Part shown: in pieces, positions 17,872-25,715 of the stretch
How the letters are laid out: each line of letters opens with the position of its first letter
Numbering within the stretch: position 1 is the stretch's first letter
DNA from: CAYVBE01 sp964448935
GTDB taxonomy: Bacteria; Planctomycetota; Brocadiia; SM23-32
DNA: 64,000 bases
Direction of reading: 5' to 3'
Assembly: GCA_964448935.1 (NCBI GenBank)
Contig: CAYVBE010000002.1
Location: 4,672-68,671, forward strand
The notes under the pieces: generated by a model
Told to the model about the DNA's origin: nothing
The model's database searches: none
Seen by the model: the letters and a program-made list of their open reading frames with translations, nothing else
Translations under genes and position numbers: made by a program

Positions 17872-18572
17872 CAAGCTACTTCGCTATCCTGTTGGTGTTG
17901 GTTCTTCTGGGCGTCATGACGCACGCCGGCCTGCGCGACGGCGCCTTCTTTTCCGTGTACTCGTTGATGCGCAACGGGATCGCCTTCCTCGGCGCCCTGA
18001 CCTTCTGCCGACCGCTGGGAGGGTTTGCTGCCAACCTCGCGGGCGGCGCGCCCCCTACGCGGAACTACTTTATCGCCCTCTCGTTCGCCTTTCTTGTGGG
18101 CGGTCTCATCATCTTCCTACGCTGGCTGAAGATCAAATTTGCCTTTCCCCAGGTGGAGTGTCCGAAGGCCATGGACTGGACCGTGGGGCCGGTAGCCGGC
18201 CTGCTGAACGGTATCGTCATAACGGGTGTCCTTCTTGTCGGCTGGTCCATGATGCCCTTCGTGAAATACATCCCCCGCGACCTGGGCCACGTAGAGGTCC
18301 GGCCCGCCGTGCTGGACACCGGAGAGCATATGTTGAAGACCTACGGGTTCATTGAACGGCGGATGGGCGGCAATGTGCCGTTTCTGCTCGAAGACGAGCC
18401 GATCGTTACCGACGCAGACGGGAACGGGCGCGTGGACCGCGGGGACAGCTATAAGGACCTGAATCGCAATGGCCGGTGGGACCGCGGATGGCTGTGGAAA
18501 TACCACCATGCCGCCGACATACTGGTGCGAGACCTGGAGGCGCTAGACCTGTCCACCACGCCGGGATCCTGA
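17868..18572 (+). CDS. CvpA-like membrane protein with EF-hand-like calcium loops
   Basis: A protein of 234 aa starting at an ATG that overlaps the preceding TGA, indicating translational coupling. Four hydrophobic helices (about residues 4-20, 35-55, 67-86 and 104-125) resemble the CvpA/colicin V production topology. After the last helix a periplasmic-type tail contains D182-A-D184-G-N186-G187 ... D190 ... D193, a complete EF-hand/dockerin-type calcium loop, and a second partial one (D197-L-N199-R-N201-G202 ... D205). CvpA proteins link to cell-envelope processes; the calcium-loop tail is not part of classical CvpA. Membership in CvpA is by topology and composition and is less certain than the calcium loops. 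Confidence 0.65.
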   Translation: MTSYFAILLVLVLLGVMTHAGLRDGAFFSVYSLMRNGIAFLGALTFCRPLGGFAANLAGGAPPTRNYFIALSFAFLVGGLIIFLRWLKIKFAFPQVECPKAMDWTVGPVAGLLNGIVITGVLLVGWSMMPFVKYIPRDLGHVEVRPAVLDTGEHMLKTYGFIERRMGGNVPFLLEDEPIVTDADGNGRVDRGDSYKDLNRNGRWDRGWLWKYHHAADILVRDLEALDLSTTPGS

Positions 18573-18603
18573 CCCTTTCCGCCACTGCGGTATCCGGGAG
18601 GCG

Positions 18604-19176
18604 ATGCTGTTCACAATACCCAATGCCATTGCGTTTGTGCGGCTCGCCCTCATACCTTTCATTCTTCATCTTTCCCATGCAACGGATGCCGCACACGTGG
18701 CGGTCGCAGCCGCCCTGTTCGGTCTGGCCGCCATCAGCGACTGAGTTGACGGCATGTTGGCCCGCCGGTTGGGAGCGCACAGCACCTTCGGCGTCATCTT
18801 TGACCCCCTGGTGGACAAGGTGATGGTGCTGGCGGTGCTGTTCGTCTTTGCCGACCTCGGCCTGGTGCCCACGTGGCTCGTCCTGCTCAACATGTTCCGG
18901 GAATTCCTGGTCTCCGCGGTGCGCTACGCCGCCAGCCGCGGCGGGCAGGTCGTCGGCGCCAACTGGATGGGCAAGACGAAGTTCGTGCTGCAGGTCCTCT
19001 TCATCCTGGCCGTCTACGCGCACATCCTGCTCACTTCTACGGAAACTGGCCTGCCCGGCGGCCGGGCCCTGCTCTTCTGGCTTCTGCTGGGCATAACGCT
19101 CCTGTCCTTCGCCTTCCTGGCCAACTTCATCCGAATGAACCGCAGGGAAGTCTTGCACGAACCACAACAGGCCTGA
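18604..19176 (+). pseudogene. pgsA: CDP-alcohol phosphatidyltransferase (PgsA-like), interrupted by an in-frame TGA at codon 47
   Basis: Reading from ATG 18604 (GGGAGG just upstream) gives a 190-codon PgsA-like membrane protein: FTIPNAIAFVRLALIPFI, then SD-TGA-VDGMLARR, then FGVIFDPLVDKVMVLAVLF. The CDP-alcohol phosphotransferase motif D-x2-D-G-x2-A-R-x8-G-x3-D-x3-D is complete (D46, D49, G50, A53, R54, G63, D67, D71) except that the residue after D46 is TGA (18742-18744). In PgsA this residue is usually Trp (TDWFDG in E. coli), so one base change TGG to TGA explains it. PgsA makes phosphatidylglycerol phosphate and is normally essential. A sequencing or consensus error is the simplest explanation; true loss, or readthrough, are alternatives. 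Neighbouring genes use TGA as stop. Confidence 0.8.
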
Positions 19177-19211
19177 ATTACCCGCCGACGGCCCGCAAGC
19201 CGCCGATTTGC

Positions 19212-19239
19212 TTGACACTCACCCCCGGCAAATTACAAT
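19212..19239 (+). promoter_or_regulatory. Promoter of tRNA-Leu
   Basis: Perfect TTGACA (19212-19217), 16 bp, TACAAT (19234-19239). The tRNA begins 10 nt after the -10 box. Confidence 0.75.
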
Positions 19240-19249
19240 AAAGAGCAGT

Positions 19250-19337
19250 GCGGATGTGGCGGAACAGGCAGACGCGCTAGGTTCAGGACCTAGTGGGCGA
19301 GTAGCCCATGGGGGTTCGAATCCCCCCATCCGCACCA
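19250..19337 (+). tRNA. tRNA-Leu (anticodon CAG), CCA encoded
   Basis: An 88-nt cloverleaf. The acceptor stem GCGGATG (19250-19256) pairs with CATCCGC (19327-19333), discriminator A19334, then encoded CCA to 19337. The anticodon arm is CTAGG-TTCAGGA-CCTAG with anticodon CAG. The long variable arm (TGGGCGAGTAGCCCA) marks it as class II, as in leucine tRNAs, and GGTTCGAAT is the T-loop. It decodes CUG, an abundant codon in this GC-rich genome. Confidence 0.97.
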
Positions 19338-19365
19338 TTTTTGTCCGGGACCGGACAAAAATGGT
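19334..19365. repeat. Perfect 15-bp inverted repeat fused to the tRNA 3' end
   Basis: The arms ACCATTTTTGTCCGG (19334-19348) and its exact reverse complement (19351-19365) are separated by GA. The left arm begins with the discriminator base and CCA of tRNA-Leu. The RNA hairpin has a GC-rich tip and an A/U-rich base, so it is not a standard terminator (no T-run after it), although it might mark 3' processing or termination. It could equally be an attachment-like or palindromic repeat element. Confidence 0.85.
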
Positions 19366-19578
19366 AGAGCAGGAGAGAGGAGCAAGTAGAGAACGACAAC
19401 GAAACCTCCCGAGTACCCTTTTCCACACGCCCCACCGAGTTGCCTCTCCTGCGGTCCCCTTTCGACTATCTGCTCGTTTCCTCCCCCCTTCCCCTCTCTG
19501 GTTTGCGTCACTGTCCCCCCCGTGGTAGTCTGGCGCCTCTACTGACAAGCCGCGATGCCGATGAGGGGGAACATACTG

Positions 19579-22050
19579 ATGCTGAACGTTACGACGCCGG
19601 ACCGGACCTGTGCGCCCCTGGATATCGTGCGGATCGCGCCGGAAGCCGAGGGCACTTTCAGCGTTCGCGACGGGCTGAACCGTGAATACTCCAACCTGCC
19701 TGCCGACCAACCGGCAGAAGTCGTCGTCGCGGGTGCCCTGGGTGTCCACCGTGTTTTGCACCTCGATCCCGAGGGGAGACTCTTGGACGAGGCCGTCTTC
19801 CGGGTGGACTGCGAGACCGAGATAGATGACGAAGGCGGCCGGTTCGCCCGTCTGCTCGATATGCTGACGGATACGATGCTCAAATGGGTCAGCACCGGCC
19901 ATATCAGCTACCTCCGCATCCACTGCAAGCGCTACAAGCACTACGTTTCGTGGCTGCGCGACCACGTCCATGCCTTGAAGGGGATGAAGTACTGGGACGA
20001 TGACCTGAAGACGGGTATCGAGCTGTATGCCGACTCCCAGCGCGAGGACGGCATGATATGGGACAAGTGCAAGCAGATGCTTCACTCCTCCCTGCAAACC
20101 TGGCGCGACTGGGAGTTTGATTACGGCGATTTCATCCGCAAGATTCCCGGCAATCCGAAGCGCCGCTGGCAGCGCATACCCGTGGAGAACGATGTGGAGT
20201 TCCTTTTCCTCGAAGGCCTCTATTACACCTGGAAGGCGTGCGGCGACAATGAATGGATGAATGGATTGCTGGACAACGCCATACGGGCGGTGCGCTACGC
20301 CACCACCGACACCGACTATCGCTGGAGCGAGAAGTTCCAGCTTCTCAAGCGCGGCTACACCATAGACACGTGGGACTTCCAGTCCGAGGATGACGCCCGG
20401 CGCAGCGGGTCCATCATGCGCGTGCTGCCCGGCGTGACCGAGTTCAACGTCTTCCACGGGGACAACACCGGCATGGCGGCCGGCTGCCGCTACCTGGCGG
20501 AGATGCTGACGGTCGCGGGGCGGGAGGAGGAAGCCGCGGAATTCGAGCAGCTTGCCGACGACCTGCTGCGCCGCCTGGATGAGGTCTCGTGGAACGGCGA
20601 GTTCTACACCCACATGGTCCCCGAGAATCCCGACGCCGACCGCGACCTGGGCGACACACCCACCGACCGCCAGGTCACCATCTCCAACGCCTATGCCGTG
20701 AACCGCGGCATCGGCCATGAGAAGTGCGCCAACATCATCAAATCCTACCAGCGGATTCGGCGGGAGATGCCGTCCACCTCACCGGGCGAGTGGTATAACT
20801 GCTATCCGCCGTTCGAGAAAGGGTTCGCCACCATCTGGGACTACATGAACGCCGGCGTCAGCCCGATATGTGCCGGCGAACTGGCGCGCGGTGCCTTCGA
20901 ACACGGCTTCGATGACTACGGTGTGGACATTCTGCGGCGTGTCGGGCTGCTGGGAGAAGAATTCGGCGGGTTCCTGCCCGGCTGCCTCAGGGGCAAGCTA
21001 CCCGACCGACCCGAGGACATGGCCCTCCAGACGATGTCGCTCCGGGAGGTAGCGAACGTGGACTTCCACGGTGGCGGCGCCGAGGGCGTGCCCGGCTGGA
21101 CCGGCGGCGGGGAGAACGACATGAGCGGCCTGCCCACCGGACGGAAGGCATTCGCCGGGATCCCCTTCGACGTCATTGATCCGGCCGAGAACGGCCGCCG
21201 CGGCGCTCTGGGTATCTCTTCGCGGCCGGAACACAAGCAGGAGGAGACGCTGGCCGTCAACGCGAAGGCACGGACCATCTACTTGCTCCACAGCGCCCGC
21301 CCCGCCTCCGTCGTCGGGCGGCTGGAAGTCCATTACGCGGACGGGAGCCACGAGACCGAGTACATCCAGCCCGGCCAACAGCTCGAAAGCTGGTTTCTGC
21401 CGGCGCCCGACGTCGTCCAGGGCCGGCCCACCCGGCGGGGCGACTACCGCATCGGCTGGCAGGGGCCCAACCGGAAGTTCCAGAACGTGGGCGTGTTCAC
21501 CTGGGCCTGGGCCAACCCGCACGCGGACAAGGAGATAAGCCATCTGGAGTTCGCGGCTGCCGAGACCGACGCCATATGGTTAATAGTCGGCGTTACCCTA
21601 TCCGGCGCGGAGCCACACCTGCCCATGGCGCGTATGGATCACAACATCCCGGACGTATGGGGCGCGGCCGCGATGGTCTACGCCCTCATCGAGGGGTTGG
21701 CGGGCATCGTGGACGCCGGCGTCACCTACGATACCGTGCGGCTGGCGCCCCGCTGGCCCGCTGCCGGGGTCAAGAGGGCCACCGCTTGTGCCCACTATCC
21801 GGCCTCCGACGGCTACTGCCGCTATCGCTACCAGCACGACCGGGAAGCGGGCACGCTGGACGTGTTCGCGGCGGGCAGCGGCGACCGCATAGAGGTGGAT
21901 CTGCTCCTGCCCGACGGCGCCGAACCGTCCCGCCTGCTGGTCAACGGTGAGGAGGAACCGGTCAAAACGCGGACCCTTGAAGACTCGCTCTACCTGCTGG
22001 TCTCATTCACGGGGCCCGGCGCCCATCGGCTGGAAGTGGAGATCGGCTGA
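19579..22050 (+). CDS. Six-hairpin (alpha/alpha) glycosidase-like protein
   Basis: About 823 aa from ATG 19579, which has AGGGGG (19563-19568) upstream; in-frame ATGs at 19555 and 19561 are alternatives. There is no clear signal peptide. The N-terminal part is beta-rich. The middle resembles an alpha-toroid of glucoamylase/amylo-1,6-glucosidase type: YVSWLRDHVHALKGMKYWDDD, ENDVEFLFLEGLYYTWKACGDNEWM, EFYTHMVPENP, YNCYPPFEKGF. The C-terminal part is a beta-sandwich (HRLEVEIG). Candidate acids are in the ENDVEF and CYPPFEKGF regions, but I cannot assign a CAZy family or catalytic pair. It probably works inside the cell or periplasm on oligosaccharides. It lies alone between the tRNA and a reductase gene. 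Confidence 0.65.
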   Translation: MLNVTTPDRTCAPLDIVRIAPEAEGTFSVRDGLNREYSNLPADQPAEVVVAGALGVHRVLHLDPEGRLLDEAVFRVDCETEIDDEGGRFARLLDMLTDTMLKWVSTGHISYLRIHCKRYKHYVSWLRDHVHALKGMKYWDDDLKTGIELYADSQREDGMIWDKCKQMLHSSLQTWRDWEFDYGDFIRKIPGNPKRRWQRIPVENDVEFLFLEGLYYTWKACGDNEWMNGLLDNAIRAVRYATTDTDYRWSEKFQLLKRGYTIDTWDFQSEDDARRSGSIMRVLPGVTEFNVFHGDNTGMAAGCRYLAEMLTVAGREEEAAEFEQLADDLLRRLDEVSWNGEFYTHMVPENPDADRDLGDTPTDRQVTISNAYAVNRGIGHEKCANIIKSYQRIRREMPSTSPGEWYNCYPPFEKGFATIWDYMNAGVSPICAGELARGAFEHGFDDYGVDILRRVGLLGEEFGGFLPGCLRGKLPDRPEDMALQTMSLREVANVDFHGGGAEGVPGWTGGGENDMSGLPTGRKAFAGIPFDVIDPAENGRRGALGISSRPEHKQEETLAVNAKARTIYLLHSARPASVVGRLEVHYADGSHETEYIQPGQQLESWFLPAPDVVQGRPTRRGDYRIGWQGPNRKFQNVGVFTWAWANPHADKEISHLEFAAAETDAIWLIVGVTLSGAEPHLPMARMDHNIPDVWGAAAMVYALIEGLAGIVDAGVTYDTVRLAPRWPAAGVKRATACAHYPASDGYCRYRYQHDREAGTLDVFAAGSGDRIEVDLLLPDGAEPSRLLVNGEEEPVKTRTLEDSLYLLVSFTGPGAHRLEVEIG

Positions 22051-22141
22051 CTGACGCATCTCCGCCCTCCCCTTCATTGCGCGGCTTGGTCCGTTATACT
22101 GACCGTGTACGCAACCGGCGTCATTCTGGGGGAAAAGTATC

Positions 22142-23164
22142 ATGGCCGACACATGCAGGCACGTTGTGCTGGATTCGCGGCCGAAGGGGGAGCCGGAGCT
22201 GTCCGATTTCCGCGTTGAGGAAACCGATATCCCCGAGCCGGGGCCGAAGGAGTTCCTGGTTCGCGTGGTCTACCTGTCGGTTGATCCCTACATGCGGGGC
22301 CTGATCGGCGGGGGTAGCGGCTACACGGAGGGCGTCGAGCCCGGCCAGACTATGCCCGGCGGCGCGGTGGGGTTGGTGGAAGCGTCGAACCGGGAGGGAT
22401 TCGCCGAGGGCGACATCGTCCAGGGACCCTTTGGGTGGCGGGAATACGCGGTCTCCGACGGCGAAGAGGTGCGCCGGGTAGACCCCGACATGGCGCCCAT
22501 CAGCACCGCGCTGGGCGTGCTGGGCATGCCCGGCATGACGGCCTACTTCGGCCTGCTGGACGTAGGGCGGCCGCGGCCGGGGGACTCGGTCTTCGTCAGC
22601 GGGGCCGCGGGGGCGGTCGGCTCCCTGGTGGGCCAGATCGCCCGCATCGCCGGCTGCCGCGTGGCCGGGTCGGCGGGGACGGATGAAAAGGTCCGGTGGC
22701 TCACCGAAGAACTCGGCTTCGACGAGGCGTTCAACTACAAAGAGGTCAACAACTACCGCCGCAAGGTCCGTCTGGTCTGCCCGGACGGGGTGGACGTGTA
22801 TTTCGACAACGTCGGCGGGCGGCTCACGGACTCGGTGTTCCAGAACCTGAACGTCGGCGCGCGCGTCGCCGTCTGCGGCCAGATATCGCAATACAACGCC
22901 ACCCGCGTGCCGGAAGGCCCGCGCAAGCTCTGGCATTTGATCATGAACCGCGCCCGCGCCGAGGGTTTCCTGGTATTCGAGTACGAGGACCGCTACGAGG
23001 AAGCCCGGCGGCGCATCGCGCGCTGGATTGACGAGGGACGGGTGAAATACCGCGAGACCTTCGTGGACGGCATCGAGAAGGCGCCCGAGGCGTTCATCGG
23101 CCTGTTCCACGGCGACAACATCGGCAAGATGATCGTGCGCGTCTCCGATGCCCCGACCGGTTAA
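22142..23164 (+). CDS. Zinc-independent MDR-family NADP-dependent oxidoreductase (CurA/PTGR-like)
   Basis: A protein of 340 aa. The GroES-like domain starts with SVDPYMRGLIGG, a hallmark of the CurA/leukotriene B4 dehydrogenase branch. The Rossmann motif is VFVSGAAGAVGSLVGQIA (AxxGxxG). YFDNVGGRLTD and GQISQYN are also branch-specific. There are no zinc-binding cysteines. These enzymes reduce the C=C bond of alpha,beta-unsaturated carbonyls with NADPH; the physiological substrate is unknown. A TATACT at 22095-22100 may be a -10 box, but I see no good -35. The stop overlaps the stop of the convergent GH2 gene by 4 bp. Confidence 0.92.
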   Translation: MADTCRHVVLDSRPKGEPELSDFRVEETDIPEPGPKEFLVRVVYLSVDPYMRGLIGGGSGYTEGVEPGQTMPGGAVGLVEASNREGFAEGDIVQGPFGWREYAVSDGEEVRRVDPDMAPISTALGVLGMPGMTAYFGLLDVGRPRPGDSVFVSGAAGAVGSLVGQIARIAGCRVAGSAGTDEKVRWLTEELGFDEAFNYKEVNNYRRKVRLVCPDGVDVYFDNVGGRLTDSVFQNLNVGARVAVCGQISQYNATRVPEGPRKLWHLIMNRARAEGFLVFEYEDRYEEARRRIARWIDEGRVKYRETFVDGIEKAPEAFIGLFHGDNIGKMIVRVSDAPTG

Positions 23165-25545
23165 TCCACCCGCACTTCGCACTCGGCCGCGTCGAGTTCC
23201 TCGGAGGTCACACGCACCGCAATCCGGCCCGTCCCGCGTCGTGCGCGGACCACTGCCAGGCAGCGCCCAAAGTGCGTTTTGCGCCGGGGCACAAAGTAGG
23301 GCTGCTTGCTGACCTGGTCGCCATTGTCCATGCCCAGGAACTCGCCCTGTCCGCGCACATTGACGTTCACATGCGTGTCGTAGTCCGGCACGCGACGCAC
23401 CTCGGCATCAACGGCGTGTATCTCCAGATGCACCACGTCGTGCCCGTCTCCTGAGACGATCCGGCGGTCCGGGTTCACCGCCAGGGCGACGGCAGGACCG
23501 GTTGTCTCCAGCTTCCAGCGGGCAACCTCGTCTCCGGCATTCCTGCCGACCGCTTCCAGAACGCCCTCTTCGTAAGGGACATACCACTCGACCGTTTGGT
23601 TGGCGAAATCGGCCGCTTCGCGGACGCCGCAAGTCGTGCCGTTCAGCAGAAGCTCCACGGTCTCGCAATTGGTCGGCGTCTCGACATGCACGATATCGCC
23701 GGCCTTCTCCGGCCAGTTCCAGTGGCAGGCAACCCGGGGAGCGTCCCAGGAGAGTTTGCCGCGCGCGATGGGCAGCGAGTCGTCCCGCACCTGAATGCGC
23801 ACCTCGGGCGCCTCCGACCACGCGCACTGGAAGAAGTTGCTGCGCGCCTTCGGCCAGCCGCAGGTATCCATCAGGCCGACGCACCAACCGTTCCTCGGCC
23901 AGCCTGCCTCTCCCAGGTAGTCAACGATCGTCCAGACAAGACCGCCGATGACGTAATCGTTCTCCACCACGTCGAGCCACGGATTGCGATCCGGGATGTA
24001 GTGGGTCTTCCTCGACTCCCGGGTCACGTTGAAGAAGGGTCGCGTCTCGGTGCCGAGAATCAGCCGGTCCGGCCGGCGCTCCCGGTCGGAGCCGTAGAAG
24101 CTCTCCTGGTAGTTCAGGCTGATGATGTCGAGCTCACGGGCCAGTCCGCTCTCGTTCAGCGCTGCCTCGCGGTTTTCCACATATTGCAGCGCGAGTGTAA
24201 CGGGCCTGGTGGGGTCCACCTCGCGGACGCGCTCGGCCAGTTTGCGATATGTGGGCAGGCACTTCTCCGGCTCGGGGTATTCGACCACCTCGTTGCCGAC
24301 GCTCCAGATGATCACGCAGGGGTGGTTGCGGTCGCGCAGGAGCATAGCATCCAGGTCCCGCCGCCAGTCCTGCTCGAACGTGGCGTGGGTGCGCTGCAGC
24401 CACGGGAGCCAGTCGGCGTGCGCGTTCCATTTGTCGAACGCCTCGTCGAGGACGAACAACCCCAGTTCGTCACAGAGGTCGAGCACCTCCGGAGCAGGCG
24501 GATTGTGGGACATACGGACCGTGTTAGCACCTATGGCCTTGATGGTCTCCAGCCGCCGGCGCCAGACGGCTTTCGGCACCGCCGCCCCAACACAGCCGCC
24601 ATCGTGATGGATATTGCCGCCCTTCAGCGTAGTCAGCTCGCCGTTCAGCAGGAAGCCGCGGTCGGGGTCGAACTCGATTTCCCGGATGCCAAAGCGCGTC
24701 TGCACGCTGTCAACCGTGCTCCCGTCCGGGCCAGTCACACTGCAGACCGCCCGGTAGAGTTCGGGCGATGCGGGTGACCACAGTCTCGGGTTGCGCACGG
24801 CCAGCCGCTGGTCGGTCCGGGCTTCCCCGGCGGCCGGCGCGGTCAGCTCGCTGGACGTGGCAGCTACCTGCTCCCCGTCCGGGTCCAGGATCATCGTCTG
24901 CAGTCGGGCGGCGACGCCGTCCGACCCCGCATTTGCGATCGTAGTGCGCACCCGTACGGTGGCGGCCTCCGTCAGTGCGTTCTCCGTTGTAATGTGGACG
25001 CCCCACGGCTCCATGGCCACCCTGTCCGTGATCACCAGCCGGACGTGCCGATAGATGCCGGACCCGGAGTACCACCGGCAGTTGGGCTGATCGGAGTTAT
25101 CCGCCCGCACGGCGATCAGGTTCACCTCACCCGGCTTCAGATGGTCGGTCAGCTCGTAGCGGAAGGTGGCGTAGCCGTAGTGGCGATGCCCGAGATGGGC
25201 GCCGTTACACCAGACGTCGCTGTTGCGGTAAACCCCGTCGAACTCAATGTATACGCGCCTGTCCCGCAGGTCCGGTGCAACGGAGAAGCGCTTTCGATAC
25301 CACCCCACCCCGCCGGGCAGGTAGCCTCCCGTGCTCCCGGCAGGTGCGTCGCGGTCGAACGGCTGCAGAATGCTGTAGTCATGCGGGGTCTGGATCACCT
25401 GCCACCCCCGGTCATCGAAGCCGGGCTGTTCGGCGTGGATAGATTCGCCATCGCTTTCCAGGAAGAACCGCCAATCGAAGTCGAAGCAGATGCTCCGCCT
25501 TTCCTCGTCTTGTCCAACACGCGTCATGCCTTGTTCAGGGATCAT
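23161..25545 (-). CDS. Glycoside hydrolase family 2 (beta-galactosidase/glucuronidase-like)
   Basis: About 794 aa. The N-terminal jelly-roll sugar-binding domain (WQVIQTPHDYS, VYIEFDGVYRNSDVWCNGAHLG), an immunoglobulin-like domain and the TIM barrel are all present. The acid/base Glu is in IIWSVGNEVVEY and the nucleophile Glu in LILGTETRPFF; TVRMSHNPPAPEVLDLCDELG is a strong GH2 signature. Two further C-terminal beta domains follow. No signal peptide is visible, so it may act in the cytoplasm or periplasm on imported oligosaccharides. The reading frame is open further upstream; ATG 25545 or 25527 both keep the family N-terminus, and the ribosome site is weak for either. Beta-galactosidase, beta-mannosidase or beta-glucuronidase activity cannot be separated by eye. 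It diverges from the sulfatase gene. Confidence 0.92.
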   Translation of the reverse strand: MIPEQGMTRVGQDEERRSICFDFDWRFFLESDGESIHAEQPGFDDRGWQVIQTPHDYSILQPFDRDAPAGSTGGYLPGGVGWYRKRFSVAPDLRDRRVYIEFDGVYRNSDVWCNGAHLGHRHYGYATFRYELTDHLKPGEVNLIAVRADNSDQPNCRWYSGSGIYRHVRLVITDRVAMEPWGVHITTENALTEAATVRVRTTIANAGSDGVAARLQTMILDPDGEQVAATSSELTAPAAGEARTDQRLAVRNPRLWSPASPELYRAVCSVTGPDGSTVDSVQTRFGIREIEFDPDRGFLLNGELTTLKGGNIHHDGGCVGAAVPKAVWRRRLETIKAIGANTVRMSHNPPAPEVLDLCDELGLFVLDEAFDKWNAHADWLPWLQRTHATFEQDWRRDLDAMLLRDRNHPCVIIWSVGNEVVEYPEPEKCLPTYRKLAERVREVDPTRPVTLALQYVENREAALNESGLARELDIISLNYQESFYGSDRERRPDRLILGTETRPFFNVTRESRKTHYIPDRNPWLDVVENDYVIGGLVWTIVDYLGEAGWPRNGWCVGLMDTCGWPKARSNFFQCAWSEAPEVRIQVRDDSLPIARGKLSWDAPRVACHWNWPEKAGDIVHVETPTNCETVELLLNGTTCGVREAADFANQTVEWYVPYEEGVLEAVGRNAGDEVARWKLETTGPAVALAVNPDRRIVSGDGHDVVHLEIHAVDAEVRRVPDYDTHVNVNVRGQGEFLGMDNGDQVSKQPYFVPRRKTHFGRCLAVVRARRGTGRIAVRVTSEELDAAECEVRVD

Positions 25546-25641
25546 CTGGTTCTCGGGTTCTGATTGCCGGTTTTGAATGCGTCGGGTCTGAGTTGACCAG
25601 ATAACGTGCCGCCTGTCAAGGCGGACCCCGCATCGTGGGCT

Positions 25642-25670
25642 TTGCGCCTGTTGCGGCGGGGACTTAGAAT
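25642..25670 (+). promoter_or_regulatory. Putative promoter of the sulfatase operon
   Basis: TTGCGC (25642-25647), 17 bp, TAGAAT (25665-25670), about 45 bp before the sulfatase ATG. The -35 is weak. Confidence 0.45.
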
Positions 25671-25715
25671 GGGCCGTTGCTGTCACCAAGGGTATTTAAC
25701 GGAAGGTGCTGGCTG

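Noticed and set aside
18742..18744. TGA read as Trp or selenocysteine in pgsA
   Set aside because: Neighbouring genes end in TGA, and no SECIS-like element or selenium use is evident; Trp is the expected residue, so error or mutation is simpler.
19219..20718. Minus-strand frame ending in a GGFEPPWATRPL-like tail
   Set aside because: That tail is a translation of tRNA-Leu on the wrong strand, a known artefact.
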